The position numbers and the translations under genes were made by a program. The notes under the pieces were generated by a model, which ran no database searches, was not told where the DNA came from, and saw only the letters and a list, made by a program, of their open reading frames with translations. Below, piece by piece: positions 63,313 to 64,000 of a stretch of DNA of 64,000 bases. Numbering within the stretch: the stretch's first letter is position 1; each line of letters starts with the position of its first letter. Location of the stretch: assembly GCA_963790405.1 (NCBI GenBank), contig CAWBOJ010000007.1, forward strand, positions 1 to 64,000. The letters run 5' to 3'. Source of the stretch: JBGSMX01 sp963790405. Lineage in GTDB: Bacteria > Actinomycetota > Coriobacteriia > Anaerosomatales > JAGXFU01.

Positions 63313-64000
63313 GAGCTACCTCCCGCATCTACCGGCCCAGCAAAATGGGGGCGCAGACTGCCACGATATCCCTCAATTTCGACGTTGGTGAGTCTCGAGA
63401 TGCTGACTTGAAGACCGAACTGTGATCGATACGTGCTAAACAGCAGCGAGGCCACGGGATCCCGCTCCACCGCCGAGACGAGATCGTCTCCGTTGCCAAT
63501 AGCACGGAGCACGTACGGACTTCCGAGGCGAGTGGCGTTCACCAAAACGGTCGTACCCGCACAACGAACCGGCGTTGTGGCCACGACACGCTCACCGTTG
63601 ACATCGACCGCCTCCGCGCCCCCGGCCAAGAGAGCATTGACGACCGCTGCAATATCCGTGTCGTGGATCAAGTAGTCATTCGGATCTGAACCAGGCGACA
63701 CGTCCGTACCATCGCCCAAGACGATCTCGACCCCGGGTCCGGAGACAGCGGCGAGGCCAGCCAGCTCCTGTGCATGCTGCAGCTCGCGTGAGAACGACTC
63801 ACTCACACCGGAGTCCTCGGCGGCCTCCTGCTCGAGTTCGCTCATATCAGCGCGCAACTCGACGAGGCGACCTTCCAGCTCAAGCCGCTGTGCCTCGATA
63901 TCACGGACAACGGTGACAAGGTCGCTCACGCGCTCGGGACGCGACGCAGCGAGCTGCGTCGTCGTGTTGAACGACACCGCGATGAAGAATCCGAGGACGC
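63309..64000 (-). CDS. DUF881 family membrane protein, copy B (5' end beyond the window)
   Basis: The frame stays open to the window edge, with a hydrophobic VLGFFIAVSF segment at the very end of the window, so the gene start lies beyond position 64000. After the helix come a coiled coil (VVRDIEAQRLELEGRLVELRADM) and a DUF881 domain with VSGPGVEIVLGDG, ALLAGGAEAVDVNGERVV and SQFGLQVSISRL. It is a paralogue of copy A. The stop overlaps the SBP start by four bases. Confidence 0.88.
   Translation of the reverse strand, partial: VLGFFIAVSFNTTTQLAASRPERVSDLVTVVRDIEAQRLELEGRLVELRADMSELEQEAAEDSGVSESFSRELQHAQELAGLAAVSGPGVEIVLGDGTDVSPGSDPNDYLIHDTDIAAVVNALLAGGAEAVDVNGERVVATTPVRCAGTTVLVNATRLGSPYVLRAIGNGDDLVSAVERDPVASLLFSTYRSQFGLQVSISRLTNVEIEGYRGSLRPHFAGPVDAGGSS

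Noticed and set aside
1..64000. CRISPR arrays, tRNA/rRNA genes, insertion sequences or prophage
   Set aside because: No regularly spaced repeats, cloverleaf or rRNA sequence, transposase or integrase motifs were found on either strand.

Overview
The window is GC-rich, densely coded DNA from a bacterial chromosome. The gene order points to an anaerobic, deep-branching actinobacterium, possibly Coriobacteriia or the OPB41-like clade (inference). Evidence for this is the order dapA-rnj-ftsK-pgsA-cinA-recA-recX-rny-miaB-miaA-dapF-hflX-lexA-LysM-nrdR, which parallels the block known from Mycobacterium. DUF881-SBP-DUF881, gcvH, FHA (GarA-like) and MerR (FtsR-like) genes also occur, as in mycobacteria. 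Anaerobic life is suggested by the oxygen-sensitive class III ribonucleotide reductase and by indolepyruvate:ferredoxin oxidoreductase. No rRNA, tRNA, CRISPR array, phage or insertion sequence was seen.

Region 1 (1-19.8 kb, + strand, all frames intact): lysine/diaminopimelate synthesis (dapA), RNA decay (RNase J, RNase Y), undecaprenyl-PP phosphatase, FtsK, a RodZ-like protein, YajQ, RimO, PgsA, CinA, ThpR, RecA/RecX, an orphan GHKL ATPase, SpoVS, a PHP phosphoesterase, MiaB and a MEMO-AMMECR1 fusion. A perfect LexA box precedes recA, and a hairpin-rich 312-base intergenic region precedes rny.

Region 2 (19.8-32 kb, mostly + strand): miaA, dapF, dapL (LL-DAP aminotransferase), hflX, then lexA facing a LysM cell-division-inhibitor-like gene across four LexA boxes. 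nrdR follows behind a pair of NrdR boxes, then nrdD, a thioredoxin-like gene, nrdG, dut, a Nudix gene and a purine permease. Many of these genes are broken by one-base shifts.

Region 3 (32-43.6 kb, - strand): an apparent operon iorA-iorB-ACT-livJ-livJ-livH-livM-livG-livF-paaK. It links branched-chain/aromatic amino-acid uptake to 2-keto-acid oxidation and acyl/aryl-CoA chemistry, and is followed by three small unknown or envelope genes.

Region 4 (43.7-50.5 kb): divergent NlpC/P60 and RlpA-like cell-wall genes, then a - strand run of apt, hpt, a TrkA-type K+ channel, a predicted nuclease-like protein, an FtsR-like MerR regulator, a zinc-ribbon FHA protein and an RsiG-like c-di-GMP-type anti-sigma protein.

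Region 5 (50.6-64 kb): lipoate ligase with the complete glycine cleavage T-H-PA-PB set, a D,D-carboxypeptidase, a minor pilin and a degenerate GGDEF membrane protein (+ strand), a second ACT-paaK pair, a VanW/G5 protein and DUF881-SBP-DUF881 running off the window edge.

From about 20.1 to 48.2 kb there are roughly 40 or more single-base frameshifts in otherwise well conserved, often essential genes. nrdR even holds two compensating shifts. This is best read as consensus error in that stretch rather than gene decay. Coordinates of interrupted genes are the outer limits of the reconstructed gene.
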